Below are positions 8,330 through 17,156 of a DNA stretch of 36,744 nt, one piece after another. The position numbers were made by a program, and so were the translations under genes. The notes beneath the pieces were generated by a model that saw nothing but the letters and a program-made list of their open reading frames with translations, ran no database searches and had not been told where the DNA came from. Each line of letters begins with the position of its first letter. Position 1 is the first letter of the stretch. Origin of the DNA: an uncultured Verrucomicrobia subdivision 3 bacterium (GTDB taxonomy: Bacteria > Verrucomicrobiota > Verrucomicrobiia > Limisphaerales > UBA11358); the NCBI GenBank assembly GCA_903944085.1, contig CAJAQO010000329.1:1-36744 (forward strand). The letters run 5' to 3'.

Positions 8330-10465
8330 ATGTTCAAATTTCTCATCCTCCGCCCGAAGTGGATTGTCGTCGCCGTCGGCGTGCTGGTGTTCTGGCTCAC
8401 GCACAAGGAGTGGTTCACGGACACTTATCTCTGGCAAAAAGCCGAAGGCTCGTTGACGGATTACAGCTATCGTTTCGGCGGCGGCAGTTTGTCCGACCCG
8501 CGCATCAAGCTCATCGGCCTCGGCACCACGTCGTTCAAACTGGACACTTTGGCGACGGAAGAAATCGCCGCCTCGCCGACGCTTCGAAAAATGCAGCAGC
8601 CGTGGCCGTGGGACCGTTCCGTGTATGCCGCGATTCTGGAAAAGCTCATGGCTGCGGGCGCGAAGGTGGTGATGTTTGATTTTGTTTTCGCCAGCGGAAT
8701 GGAGGGCGACGAGGTCTTTGCCAGCGCGCTGGAAAAATACAAGGACCACGTTGTCATCGGCGAAATGTTCTCGGATGAGCAAGGCCTCGACAGCAAAACT
8801 AAAAAACTGGTTCCGCCAAACGAACGGTTGCTCCGGCCCGGAACCGAATCGGTTGCCGGCCTTGTCAACATTTGGACGGACAGTGATGAAACCGTCCGCC
8901 GCGCGCGTTACCAAACGTCGGTGGAACGGGAAACTTTGGAGCTGCCGAATCTTGATCCCCGGATCGCGGCGTATCTTAAAAAAGAAATCAGCGCCGGACA
9001 CATTCCCGATGAGCTCACGCACATCACCGCGCGCGCCGCTGAAAAATTCCAGGGCAAAATCGCCACGCCCTCGCCGGATCAATTAAGCTTCATCAATTTT
9101 CAAGGCCCAAAAGGAACCTACCGCGCGCTGCCGGTGGAGAATTTATTTGTGGACCGGCTTTGGAAAAAACCCAGCACCACGTTCAGCAACAAAATTGTCA
9201 TTGTCGGTCCGATGGCGGAAATTTTTCATGACGTTCACGCCACGCCGTTTGGCGAAACGCCCGGGCCGGAAATTCAGGCGCAGATGCTGGCCGCCTTGCT
9301 GCAAGGTCACTGGCTGGCCGAGACTTCGGAAACCACGAATTTCCGGCTCGCCCTCGGCGCGGTGGCGCTGGCGCTGCTGATCTGCCTCGGCGTGCCTCAA
9401 GCCTTGCTCAAAGGCCTGCTGCTCGTCGGCTCAACGGTGGCGCTCGTCGTGGGCTGCCAGTTCGCTTTCACCCAAAGCAATCTGGTCATCCCGCTGCTGA
9501 CACCGCTGCTCTGCCTGGTGGCGACCGGTTCATTCGGGATCATTTTCGAATACGCGCTGGAACAGTTGGAGCGGCGGCGTTACCGCCACATTTTCAACCG
9601 GTATGTTTCGAAAAATGTGGCCAAGGTGATTCTGGAAGACACGCGTTCGGTGGAAGATTCTTTGCGCGGCATCAAAAAGCCGGTGACGATTCTGTTCAGC
9701 GACATCCGCGGTTTTACCACGATGACGGAAAAAACCGACGCCGCCAAGCTGGTCGCCCAGCTCAACGAATATTTCGCCGAAATGGTGGACATCATTCAGG
9801 AGCGGCACAGCGGCACGCTGCAAAAGTTCATCGGCGATGCCCTCATGGCCGCTTGGGGCGACACGCACACGCATGGCAACGAGATGGACGCCCGCCGCGC
9901 GGTCGCCGCCGCCTTGGAAATGCGGCGCGGACTGGCAAAGCTAAATGGCCTGTGGAAAGACAACCCGGACCGGCTCGTCCTAGCCACCGGCATTGGCGTG
10001 AACCACGGCGAAGTTGTTTATGGCAATATCGGCTCAAAGGAACGGACCGAACTCACGGTGCTCGGCGATGGTGTGAACCTGGCCGCCCGACTGGAAAGCG
10101 CGACGAAACAATTTCACACGGACATTCTGGTCGGTGAGCAGGTGGAAAAGCTGACGCGCGAACATTTTGTTTATCGCAGCGTCGGTGCCGTCGCGTTCAA
10201 AGGCAAAACGAAGCCCGTGGAAACATTCACCGTTTTAAGCGACCGCTCCCTGCCGCCGCCAGCATGGTTGGCGAAATATCACGAGGGCATCAAACTTTAT
10301 CGCGCCCGAAAATTTGCCGACGCCGCGCGGCAGTTTGAAATTGCCAGCCACGAAATTGGCATGGCCGACTATCTCTGCGAAATGTATTTGCTCCAATGCG
10401 CGGCCGGCCTCGAAACGCCGCCGCCGGAAAACTGGGACGGCTCGTTCACGCTGGCGGACAAGTAG
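8330..10465 (+). CDS. CHASE2-domain adenylate cyclase
   Basis: The 711-residue membrane protein has an N-terminal membrane helix (about 5-24), an extracytoplasmic CHASE2 sensor domain (about 30-330, including WPWDRSVYAAIL and VMFDFVFAS), three membrane helices (about 338-410) and a class III cyclase domain (about 450-630). Metal-binding residues are Asp458 (FSDIRGF) and Asp503 (KFIGDALMAAWG). The substrate-selecting pair is Lys (KFIGD) and Thr (TVLGDGVN), which points to ATP and cAMP production. A 65-residue helical tail follows. The ATG at 8330 was preferred to an upstream TTG at 8300. It is followed by a FecR-domain gene and a barrel gene, which suggests that envelope state is sensed and converted to cAMP. 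Confidence 0.93.
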   Translation: MFKFLILRPKWIVVAVGVLVFWLTHKEWFTDTYLWQKAEGSLTDYSYRFGGGSLSDPRIKLIGLGTTSFKLDTLATEEIAASPTLRKMQQPWPWDRSVYAAILEKLMAAGAKVVMFDFVFASGMEGDEVFASALEKYKDHVVIGEMFSDEQGLDSKTKKLVPPNERLLRPGTESVAGLVNIWTDSDETVRRARYQTSVERETLELPNLDPRIAAYLKKEISAGHIPDELTHITARAAEKFQGKIATPSPDQLSFINFQGPKGTYRALPVENLFVDRLWKKPSTTFSNKIVIVGPMAEIFHDVHATPFGETPGPEIQAQMLAALLQGHWLAETSETTNFRLALGAVALALLICLGVPQALLKGLLLVGSTVALVVGCQFAFTQSNLVIPLLTPLLCLVATGSFGIIFEYALEQLERRRYRHIFNRYVSKNVAKVILEDTRSVEDSLRGIKKPVTILFSDIRGFTTMTEKTDAAKLVAQLNEYFAEMVDIIQERHSGTLQKFIGDALMAAWGDTHTHGNEMDARRAVAAALEMRRGLAKLNGLWKDNPDRLVLATGIGVNHGEVVYGNIGSKERTELTVLGDGVNLAARLESATKQFHTDILVGEQVEKLTREHFVYRSVGAVAFKGKTKPVETFTVLSDRSLPPPAWLAKYHEGIKLYRARKFADAARQFEIASHEIGMADYLCEMYLLQCAAGLETPPPENWDGSFTLADK

Positions 10466-10528
10466 CGGAGTCGGTCGCGCAGGCCATTCTGCGCTGCGGA
10501 CGCCGGCAGTTTTCTGTGCAGATAAGAT

Positions 10529-10557
10529 TTGACCCAACAGTCCGGTTAATTTAGTAA
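10529..10557 (+). promoter_or_regulatory. Possible sigma70-like promoter before the FecR-domain gene
   Basis: TTGACC at 10529-10534 is followed after 17 bp by the AT-rich TAGTAA at 10552-10557, about 45 bp before the ATG at 10600. The -35 element matches well; the -10 match is weak (3 of 6). Confidence 0.3.
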
Positions 10558-10599
10558 ATTACTGGTTGTTGGAGTGCTGTTGTTACCCAAAGGAATGTT

Positions 10600-12642
10600 A
10601 TGAAAAAACTGGTGGCGCTTTGGCTGGGTTTCGGTTTTGTTTTCACCGTTTCCACTGGCCGCGCGATTGACCTGAAGCAATCCAAGGTCACACAAGTCGT
10701 CAACGAGGTGCAGATCATTTCCGCCGGCGACCAGTCGAAGAAAATCGCCGTCGTGAACGACATTTTTTCCATGCCGGACATTTTGCGCACCGGCACTGCC
10801 TCGCGCGCGGAATTGGTGGCACCGGATGAAACCATCACGCGGGTCGGCGCCAACACGATGTTTTCCTTCGATCCGGCGAACCGCACAATTGATCTGAAGC
10901 AGGGCAGCTTGTTGTTTCATGCGCCGCACGGCAAGGGCGGCGGCACCATCCACACCGGCTCGGCGACAGCTTCCGTGCTGGGCACCACGCTGATTGTCGC
11001 CACGACGCCAAACGGGGGCTTGAAAGTTCTCGACCTGGAAGGTGCAGTGGAAGTGAAATTTTTAAACGGACTGAAACAGCGGCTGAATCCCGGCCAGATG
11101 ACGTTCATTCTACCGGGCGGCGGCCAGCTCGCGCCCATCATTATTTTCCGGCTCGATGAATTGACGCGGAGCAGTCTGCTGGTAAAAGGCTTCAACCAGC
11201 CGCTGGATTCGCTGCCGCTTATTCAAAACCAAATTGAGAAGCAGCAGAAGCTTATCCAGTCGGGCAAAGTCACCGACACCGGCTTGTATGCCGGCAACGA
11301 TGCCAGTCCCAACCAAGTCGCGGTGCTGGATCCGAACACGGTGAATCTGCACAATCAAAATCCGCTCCTGGCGGCGGCGATCAGTTCCGATGCGACCATC
11401 AGCCAACCTTCGTTGACCGACGCGTCCATCCCGACGCCGCCGAACCATGTGTTTGCCGATCCAGCGATTTCGTCCGCCGGCGGTGTTTTTTTAAGCGGTG
11501 AGCCTTTTGCCGGTTTTCTCGCCCGGAACATTTTTGTCAATCCGCCGGTAGCCGGGTTGGACTCGCTCACCGTGGATTTGAGTCCTTACGCCAACTTGGC
11601 CACCTTTGACCTGGTCGCGGTGAACAACCTGTCGCTCGAAGGTGCGGTGACGTTCAGCGGGCTTTCGCCGCTGGGCAATCTTTCGCTGATCGCCGGCAAT
11701 CAATTGCTGCTGGCACCGGGCATCACGGTGCGCGCCGAGGTTTATAATTTTCTGCTCTCGGCTCCCGCCACCTTGACTTTGGATGGCGTGACGCTGTTCA
11801 ATTTTGTCAACAATGACGGCGGCAGCCCGGAAAATTCCGTCAACAGCCTGGACCTGAATTCCGGCGGCGACGTGGTGTTCAAAAACGGCGCGCTGGTCAA
11901 TGCCGGCAGCTTGTTGACCGTCAGCGCCGGCAACGACATTTCCGCGACCGATGCCCATCTCATCGGCTCCGGCGCGATGTTCATGGCGCAGAGAAACCTT
12001 GCTTTTGATACGACGACGATTGATGCGAAGAACCTGGCGATTTTCAGCGCGCCGGGCGCAATCAACTTCAACAACGCCACCATCAACTCCGCCGCCGTCA
12101 CGGTGGAGGGCACCGGCAACGCGCCGCTGACTTTTAACAACACCACGATCAATGCGCCCAGCGTGCTGGCGGCCACCACGGTCGGCGCGCTCAACGTGAC
12201 GGGTTCCACAATTGAGACCGACGCCGGCGCTGGCGGGGTATCGCTGATTTCGAGTTCCGGTTCGACGACGATTACGGGCACGACCATCACGACGCATTAT
12301 CTCACGGTAAACTCCGGCGATGGCATTTTGCTGGACGGCAGCGGACAGGCTTTGACCGCGACCGGCAGCGGCGCGACGGCCAATTTCACCGCGCCCAATC
12401 TGATCACTGTCAACAACGCGGACTTCAGCGCGTTTGCTGCGGTCAATCTGGCGGCCAACACGCTCAACTTGAGCGATGTGAATTTTGGCTCCGGCATCGT
12501 CACGCTGAAAAGTCTTATGGGATTGCTCAACCTCGGCTCGTCGCGTTCGGGCTATGTGAATTTCATCGAGAATGTCACCTACAAAGGCGGCCTCGCCCAA
12601 AATTACATCAACAATGGCATCACCGTGACCACACTCCATTGA
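10600..12642 (+). CDS. Secreted FecR-domain protein with beta-helix region
   Basis: The 680-residue protein has a signal peptide (MKKLVALWLGFGFVFTVSTG, cleavage near RAI). Residues of about 25-165 form a FecR-type domain: VNDIFSMPDILRTGTASRAEL, LVAPDETITRVGANTMFSF, GSLLFHAP, TASVLGTTLIV and LEGAVEV are its usual beta elements. From about residue 320 onward the sequence is made of short repeated beta-strand turns rich in Asn, Thr, Gly, Ala and Ser (LDGVTLFNF, VSAGNDISATDAHLIGSGAMF, FNNTTINAPS), as in haemagglutinin-like parallel beta-helices. It starts 134 bp after the cyclase gene and ends 18 bp before the barrel gene. A surface or periplasmic structural role is inferred; the ligand is unknown. 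Confidence 0.82.
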   Translation: MKKLVALWLGFGFVFTVSTGRAIDLKQSKVTQVVNEVQIISAGDQSKKIAVVNDIFSMPDILRTGTASRAELVAPDETITRVGANTMFSFDPANRTIDLKQGSLLFHAPHGKGGGTIHTGSATASVLGTTLIVATTPNGGLKVLDLEGAVEVKFLNGLKQRLNPGQMTFILPGGGQLAPIIIFRLDELTRSSLLVKGFNQPLDSLPLIQNQIEKQQKLIQSGKVTDTGLYAGNDASPNQVAVLDPNTVNLHNQNPLLAAAISSDATISQPSLTDASIPTPPNHVFADPAISSAGGVFLSGEPFAGFLARNIFVNPPVAGLDSLTVDLSPYANLATFDLVAVNNLSLEGAVTFSGLSPLGNLSLIAGNQLLLAPGITVRAEVYNFLLSAPATLTLDGVTLFNFVNNDGGSPENSVNSLDLNSGGDVVFKNGALVNAGSLLTVSAGNDISATDAHLIGSGAMFMAQRNLAFDTTTIDAKNLAIFSAPGAINFNNATINSAAVTVEGTGNAPLTFNNTTINAPSVLAATTVGALNVTGSTIETDAGAGGVSLISSSGSTTITGTTITTHYLTVNSGDGILLDGSGQALTATGSGATANFTAPNLITVNNADFSAFAAVNLAANTLNLSDVNFGSGIVTLKSLMGLLNLGSSRSGYVNFIENVTYKGGLAQNYINNGITVTTLH

Positions 12643-12660
12643 TTTTCCAAACTTGATTCC

Positions 12661-13647
12661 ATGACTCCCACCCGAACCGGCGTTTTGCTTGCCTTTGCGC
12701 TCGGCGGCCTCGTGTCGCTGCACCCGCAGCCCGCCGCCGTTCAGCAATTGCAAAACAACCAGCTTTCCCGGCAGTTTCCCGCCGCCATGCCGGCCTTGGC
12801 CGCCGGCACAAACGCTCCGGAATTATATCAGGGCGAAAACACGGATGTCGGACCGCAGCGCATTCTGCGGCGGAATCCGCGCCGCACATATTTTGACCTC
12901 CTCTTCGACAGCCAGGTTTTCTTCAGCGACAACGCCAATTTTGCGACGGCGCCCAACGCCATCGCCAGCGCGGTTTTTGTCAACACCGTGCAGGCCGCGT
13001 TCGCGCCGCCGGCGTTTGAATTGGGGCCGGGCAAATTTTCCGGCTCCATCGGCGTCGCGAGCCAGTGGTATAATTACGGCGACAACCGCCTCGCGCCGCT
13101 CGACTTCAACGCGCAGACTTTTTTCGTCAACGGCAAATATGACCTCGACAAATGGCAGCTCGGCGTGGGCGTGAATCTGACGCGCCTGGTCAATCAGGAA
13201 AATTACGACGAAACCTACCGCGAGTTCATGCCCAATCTCGGCATGCAGCGATTGATTCCGCTCAACGACCGGATGATTTTTGCGGTCGGCGATCTGGTGG
13301 ATTATCACCTCACGGAAGTGCCCCGCGTGTTCGGCAGCCGCTCGGACATCAATGACCGCTTGGACAACGTCGTCAGCCTCACTTTTACCTGGCAGGCGAC
13401 GCGGTGGCTTGTCTTCCAGCCGTTTTACCGGTTTCAGTATTCTTATTACCAGCACGACACGCTGACTACCTCCGACCGCAACGATTATCTGCAAAGCTTC
13501 GGGTTGTCGGCGGCGTATTATTTCAATAAAAACGTCAGCCTGCGCGCCTTTTATAGTTACAATCGCAAGCAGTCCAGCGACCCGTTCACGCCCGCCTACC
13601 ACGAAATGAACGGCGGCTTAGGCGCGGCGCTGGAGATCAAATTTTAA
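12661..13647 (+). CDS. Predicted outer-membrane beta-barrel protein
   Basis: The 328-residue protein begins with a hydrophobic export signal (about 1-26) and a proline/alanine-rich linker. From RRTYFDLLFDSQVFFSDN onward it shows alternating polar/hydrophobic strands with aromatic girdles (GSIGVASQWYNYGDNR, FQPFYRFQYSYYQHDT, FGLSAAYYFNKNVSLRAFYSY). It ends in the strand ALEIKF with a C-terminal phenylalanine, the BAM-recognition signature of outer-membrane proteins. No named family is evident. It is 18 bp downstream of the FecR-domain gene, so the two are co-transcribed; it could anchor or export the beta-helix protein, but no POTRA domain is present. Confidence 0.75.
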   Translation: MTPTRTGVLLAFALGGLVSLHPQPAAVQQLQNNQLSRQFPAAMPALAAGTNAPELYQGENTDVGPQRILRRNPRRTYFDLLFDSQVFFSDNANFATAPNAIASAVFVNTVQAAFAPPAFELGPGKFSGSIGVASQWYNYGDNRLAPLDFNAQTFFVNGKYDLDKWQLGVGVNLTRLVNQENYDETYREFMPNLGMQRLIPLNDRMIFAVGDLVDYHLTEVPRVFGSRSDINDRLDNVVSLTFTWQATRWLVFQPFYRFQYSYYQHDTLTTSDRNDYLQSFGLSAAYYFNKNVSLRAFYSYNRKQSSDPFTPAYHEMNGGLGAALEIKF

Positions 13648-13689
13648 AACTCACTAACTCCAAAAGGATCGCCGACGGTGGAGTGGAAT

Positions 13690-13736
13690 GACAAAAAAAC
13701 GGAATTCGCCGTTTTAACATCCGGCAAATTCCGTTT
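13690..13736 (-). terminator. Terminator hairpin of the Gly/His-rich protein gene
   Basis: The arms AAACGGAATTCGCCG (13697-13711) and CGGCAAATTCCGTTT (13722-13736) pair with one mismatch around a 10-nt loop. On the minus strand the stem runs directly into a T-run (13693-13699 region), so it fits the minus-strand gene that stops at 13757. The plus-strand barrel gene also ends close by and may use the hairpin. Confidence 0.8.
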
Positions 13737-13756
13737 CAACCGTTGCGGAAAAAATC

Positions 13757-14419
13757 TCAATGGTGTCCGCCACCATGCCCGCCACCGCCATGGCCGCCGC
13801 CGTAACCACCGCCGCCATGCCCGCTCCCGCCGTAACCACCGCCGCCGTGCCCGCCATAATAACCATAACCGTGTCCCCAATAACCGCCCCAGCCAAAGGA
13901 CAGCGAAACGCCCGGATAATACCCGTAACCATAGTAATCATAAGCCGGGTAGTAATAAGGCTGATAATAATAGGTTGTCGCCGGCACCGTTTGCACATAC
14001 GTCACCGTGGGGTCCACGGTAGCGGTCGCGACCGGCTCCGGGCTGATCATCGCAGGCGCGGGTGCGGGCGCGCTCACGATGCTTGCCGCCACGCCGGGTT
14101 TGGGCTGGTTCAACATGGTCGTGATGACGGGGCCGGAAACGCCCTGCTGTTGCAGGTAAATAATCTGGTCCGCGTTCAGCCCGTAACTGTTGCCGGAACT
14201 CTTAATGTAGGCGATGATCGTGTCATCGCCGACTTTCGCCTGCGCGAGCTGGAGAATTTGCGACACGCCGTAAGCCAGCGGCGGTGCAGACGCGTTTACT
14301 ATGGCTGGCGGCACCGTGACGGTGGCGGTGGAATCCTGTGCCCGCACCGTGGCGGCCGATAAAACCAAACTGGTGGCGGCCAAGGCCGCGATTATTTTTT
14401 TTGTGTTCATTGTTTTCAT
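13757..14419 (-). CDS. Secreted Gly/His/Tyr-rich protein of unknown function
   Basis: The protein has about 220 residues from the ATG at 14419; ATG at 14410 is equally possible, and the frame is open further upstream. A signal peptide (KKIIAALAATSLVLSAATVRAQ) is followed by a helical region of about 75 residues (YGVSQILQLAQAKVGDDTIIAYIKSS, then LNADQIIYLQQQGVSGPVITTML), then a Pro/Ala linker, a Tyr-rich stretch (TTYYYQPYYYPAYDYYGYG), and a tail of Gly-His-Tyr repeats ending in HGGGHH. The helical region resembles small modules found in many Verrucomicrobia and Planctomycetes exported proteins. The His-rich tail could bind metal and the Tyr/Gly tract could cross-link or phase-separate; both are guesses. 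It is convergent with the barrel gene. Confidence 0.72.
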   Translation of the reverse strand: MKTMNTKKIIAALAATSLVLSAATVRAQDSTATVTVPPAIVNASAPPLAYGVSQILQLAQAKVGDDTIIAYIKSSGNSYGLNADQIIYLQQQGVSGPVITTMLNQPKPGVAASIVSAPAPAPAMISPEPVATATVDPTVTYVQTVPATTYYYQPYYYPAYDYYGYGYYPGVSLSFGWGGYWGHGYGYYGGHGGGGYGGSGHGGGGYGGGHGGGGHGGGHH

Positions 14420-15015
14420 AAATTCATACATACATTGATTGAACACCACAGCCTCGCGCGAGTTGCAAACGGTGTCAACTGCCGGCGAAACGCTGCAAGC
14501 CCAAACCTGGCGGGTAAAAGAATTGGCTGGCGTGGGCGTATCAACCTCGGACAACTGCCAACTGCATTCACGTCCATGCCAGCCACCCAGAACATCGGCC
14601 TGTTTCCGTTTCTGTCAAGTGGGCGAAGCAATTTTTTTGGCCGCGCCGCCGCGTCAAAGCGCCGCCATCCATCGGCGTTTGCACTTCCTTTCGAGCGAGC
14701 CAGCTCGCGCTGAAACGCCTTGTCGCGGCGCTTGATCTTGGCAATGAATTGCGCGGCGGGTCCTCCGCCTGAATTTCATCCGGCGCAATCGTGCCGACGG
14801 GGCGGACGCAAAATAAAGCATGGAATTTTTTTGGCGAATTTGAGTGGCGATCATAATCGCGATTTCGGTTAAAACTCCTGATGGCAAACTGCTGCGCCGC
14901 CGTTCAAAAACAAGGGTCGTTGGGACCAAAAATTTTAGGGCAATTCCGCCACCGTAAATGTTCCGCCTGCAAAAATTCCGTGTGCATCCGCGCGCGGCGT
15001 GGTTAAAATCAATCC
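14420..15015. other. Intergenic region with no supported gene
   Basis: Between the divergent Gly/His-rich protein gene and gltX, 596 bp contain only short overlapping open frames with no recognisable protein features. Several AT-rich patches close to 14820-14890 and 14925-15010 could be promoters, but no clear consensus element, palindrome or RNA gene was seen. Confidence 0.5.
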
Positions 15016-16359
15016 ATGAAAACTCGTGTCCGTTTTGCTCCTTCGCCCACCGGCTACCTCCACATCGGTGGTGCGCGCACCGCTTTGTTCAACTGGCTTT
15101 ACGCCCGGCACACCGGCGGCACGTTCGTCCTGCGCATCGAAGACACCGATGCCGCGCGCAATTCGCAGGAAGCCGTGGATGTCATCCTCAACGGCCTGCG
15201 CTGGCTCGGCCTCGACTGGGATGAAGGCCCGCTCACCGGCGACGCCACCGGCGCGAGCAAGGGTGATTGCGGCCCCTATTTCCAATCGCAGCGGAAGGAA
15301 AATTATCAGCGCCGCGTCGAAGGACTTTTGTCACGTGGCCTCGCTTACGAACATGAAGGTGCCGTCAAGTTCAAGATGCCGCGCGAGACCGCCGTCATTC
15401 AAGATCTTATCAAAGGCGAAATCCGCCGCGACCTCACCGACCGCGAAGAAGCCGATCCCGATTTTGTCATCATGCGCTCCGACGGCCAGCCGGTGTTCCA
15501 TCTCGTCAATGTCATTGACGATTTGGAAATGAACATCACCCACGTCATCCGCGGCGAAGATCATTTGATCAACACCACCAAGCACATTGCGCTCTTCAAA
15601 GCGTTCGGCGTCCAGCCGCCGCATTACGCGCATATTCCGCTGATCTTGAACAAGGACGGTTCCAAGATGAGCAAGCGCGACCAAGGCGCGTCCCTCACCA
15701 GTTACACCGAAGGCGGCTTTCTGCCCGAAGCCGTCACCAATTACATCAGCCTCCTCGGCTGGTCGCCCAAGGAAAACCGCGAGAAAATGTCGCTGGCCGA
15801 AACCATCGAACGCTTTGACCTGCCGCAAATCCTCAAGCACAACGCGCGGTTCGATTACGAAAAACTTTTGTGGCTCCAGGGCGAATACGCCCGCGAACTC
15901 GCGCCCGACCGGTTTTACGAACTCGCCGTCCACACCTTCGCCAAGGCCGGCGTGGATACGAATCATTTTCCGCTCGGCTACGTCAAGGCCGCGCTCGACA
16001 CCTGCAAGGGAAAGTTCAAAACCTTCAGCGAACTGCCGAGCTACGCCGGATTTTATTTCACCGACAAAATTGAATACGACGCCGAAGCCGTCAAAAAAGA
16101 TTTCGTGCCGGAGAATAAACCGCGCTTGGAAAAGCTCCGCGACGCGTTCACCCATGCCCCTGCGTTCAACGCCGAGAGCCTGGAAGCCGCGCTCAAGGAA
16201 ACCGCCAAGACGCTTGGCGTAAAAGCCGGCCTCCTGGTGCATCCGTGCCGCCTGGCCGTGACCGGCAAAACCTCCGGCCCGAGCCTCTACCACCTGCTCC
16301 AAGTTCTCGGCAAGGAACGCGTCCTGGCGCGGATTGAGAAGGCGCTGGGAAGTTTTTAG
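15016..16359 (+). CDS. gltX: Glutamyl-tRNA synthetase, compact form
   Basis: The 447-residue class I synthetase charges tRNA with glutamate. It has PSPTGYLHIGG (HIGH motif, residues 10-19), RIEDTD, HLVNVIDD, THVIRGEDH and the KMSKR motif (217-221), followed by a helical anticodon-binding part. The usual length is about 465-490. The difference lies mainly near residues 109-118, where GLAYE leads almost at once into GAVKFKMP. In typical enzymes about 40 residues intervene there, including the CxC zinc-knuckle region of E. coli type. The C-terminal helices (LVHPCRLAVTGKTSGPSLYHLL) are normal. Start ATG 15016 fits the family N-terminus. Whether it is discriminating (Glu only) or also makes Glu-tRNA-Gln cannot be told. 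Confidence 0.96.
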   Translation: MKTRVRFAPSPTGYLHIGGARTALFNWLYARHTGGTFVLRIEDTDAARNSQEAVDVILNGLRWLGLDWDEGPLTGDATGASKGDCGPYFQSQRKENYQRRVEGLLSRGLAYEHEGAVKFKMPRETAVIQDLIKGEIRRDLTDREEADPDFVIMRSDGQPVFHLVNVIDDLEMNITHVIRGEDHLINTTKHIALFKAFGVQPPHYAHIPLILNKDGSKMSKRDQGASLTSYTEGGFLPEAVTNYISLLGWSPKENREKMSLAETIERFDLPQILKHNARFDYEKLLWLQGEYARELAPDRFYELAVHTFAKAGVDTNHFPLGYVKAALDTCKGKFKTFSELPSYAGFYFTDKIEYDAEAVKKDFVPENKPRLEKLRDAFTHAPAFNAESLEAALKETAKTLGVKAGLLVHPCRLAVTGKTSGPSLYHLLQVLGKERVLARIEKALGSF

Positions 16360-16360
16360 C

Positions 16361-16389
16361 CACAGATGAAACACAGATTGAGCACAGAT
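16361..16389 (+). repeat. Triplicated CACAGAT motif, 11-bp period
   Basis: CACAGAT occurs at 16361, 16372 and 16383, exactly 11 bp apart, in the 32-bp spacer between gltX and the glycosylase gene. The period is close to one DNA helical turn. I recognise similar CACAGAT tracts as frequent intergenic sequence in environmental bacterial genomes, with no agreed function. Confidence 0.6.
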
Positions 16390-16391
16390 AT

Positions 16392-17156
16392 ATGAATATA
16401 ATAGCCATTCGCGACAGACTCGTTGAACGAGGAAAAATTGAACTGTCGGATTCATTCACTGGAAACCCCGAAGCCGATGCACTACTTAAAGACCTCGACA
16501 AACATCCTCATGCTTTCGTTCTTGCTTGTGTGATGGATCGCCAGATTTCAGCGGAAAAGGCATGGATTATTCCTTATCGTTTCTTACAGGAACTAGGCGA
16601 GTTCTCGATGGATCGGTTGAAAAAACTGTCAGAGTTAGACGTGCGGAACATCATGTCGCCCCCAAAGCCAGCTCAATCTCTTCATCGTTTAGTAAAACAG
16701 ATGAGCACGAATTTCCACTTGGCGATTCAACGTATTGGCAATCAATACGCGGATGATGCCAGTCTTATCTGGAAAGGTAATCCTTCGAGCGCAGAGGTAG
16801 TTTATCGTTTTCTGGAATTTGATGGAATCGGCCCAAAAATTGCGACGATGGCTGCCAACATACTCGCCCGTGATTTCAACATTCCATTTGCTGACCATTA
16901 CTCAATTGACATCTCGGCTGACGTGCATATTCGCCGGGTTTTTGCTCGGCTTAAACTTACCACTTCCACGGAAGCCTCGGTTGAACAAGTTATCTACAAG
17001 GCAAGGACACTTTACCCTGAATATCCGGGTATCATGGATTTGTCATGTTGGAAGATCGGCCGGAATTGGTGCAAGCCAGACGAGGCTGATTTGATGTGCG
17101 GGGAATGTTTTATGGAGAATTTGTGCCCCACAGCGGCACTTCGTCCAGCGCCGTAG
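16392..17156 (+). CDS. Endonuclease III-like DNA glycosylase with [4Fe-4S] cluster
   Basis: The 254-residue protein belongs to the HhH-GPD superfamily. A helix-hairpin-helix lies at about 141-157 (LEFDGIGPKIATMAANIL) with Lys149 at the place of the Nth AP-lyase lysine. The GPD aspartate is Asp177 in SADVHIRRVFARL. A C-terminal cluster motif has Cys227, 236, 239 and 245, spaced x8-x2-x5 rather than the x6-x2-x5 of E. coli Nth. It would excise damaged bases and nick the abasic site. It is not the canonical Nth: its N-terminal half diverges. The coding sequence is visibly AT-richer than its neighbours, which suggests transfer. Its stop codon lies inside a repeat element that begins at 17148. Confidence 0.85.
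   Translation: MNIIAIRDRLVERGKIELSDSFTGNPEADALLKDLDKHPHAFVLACVMDRQISAEKAWIIPYRFLQELGEFSMDRLKKLSELDVRNIMSPPKPAQSLHRLVKQMSTNFHLAIQRIGNQYADDASLIWKGNPSSAEVVYRFLEFDGIGPKIATMAANILARDFNIPFADHYSIDISADVHIRRVFARLKLTTSTEASVEQVIYKARTLYPEYPGIMDLSCWKIGRNWCKPDEADLMCGECFMENLCPTAALRPAP

Noticed and set aside
14435-14929. Several 70-98 codon frames between the Gly/His-rich gene and gltX
   Set aside because: They overlap on both strands, lack ribosome-binding sites and match no family I recognise.
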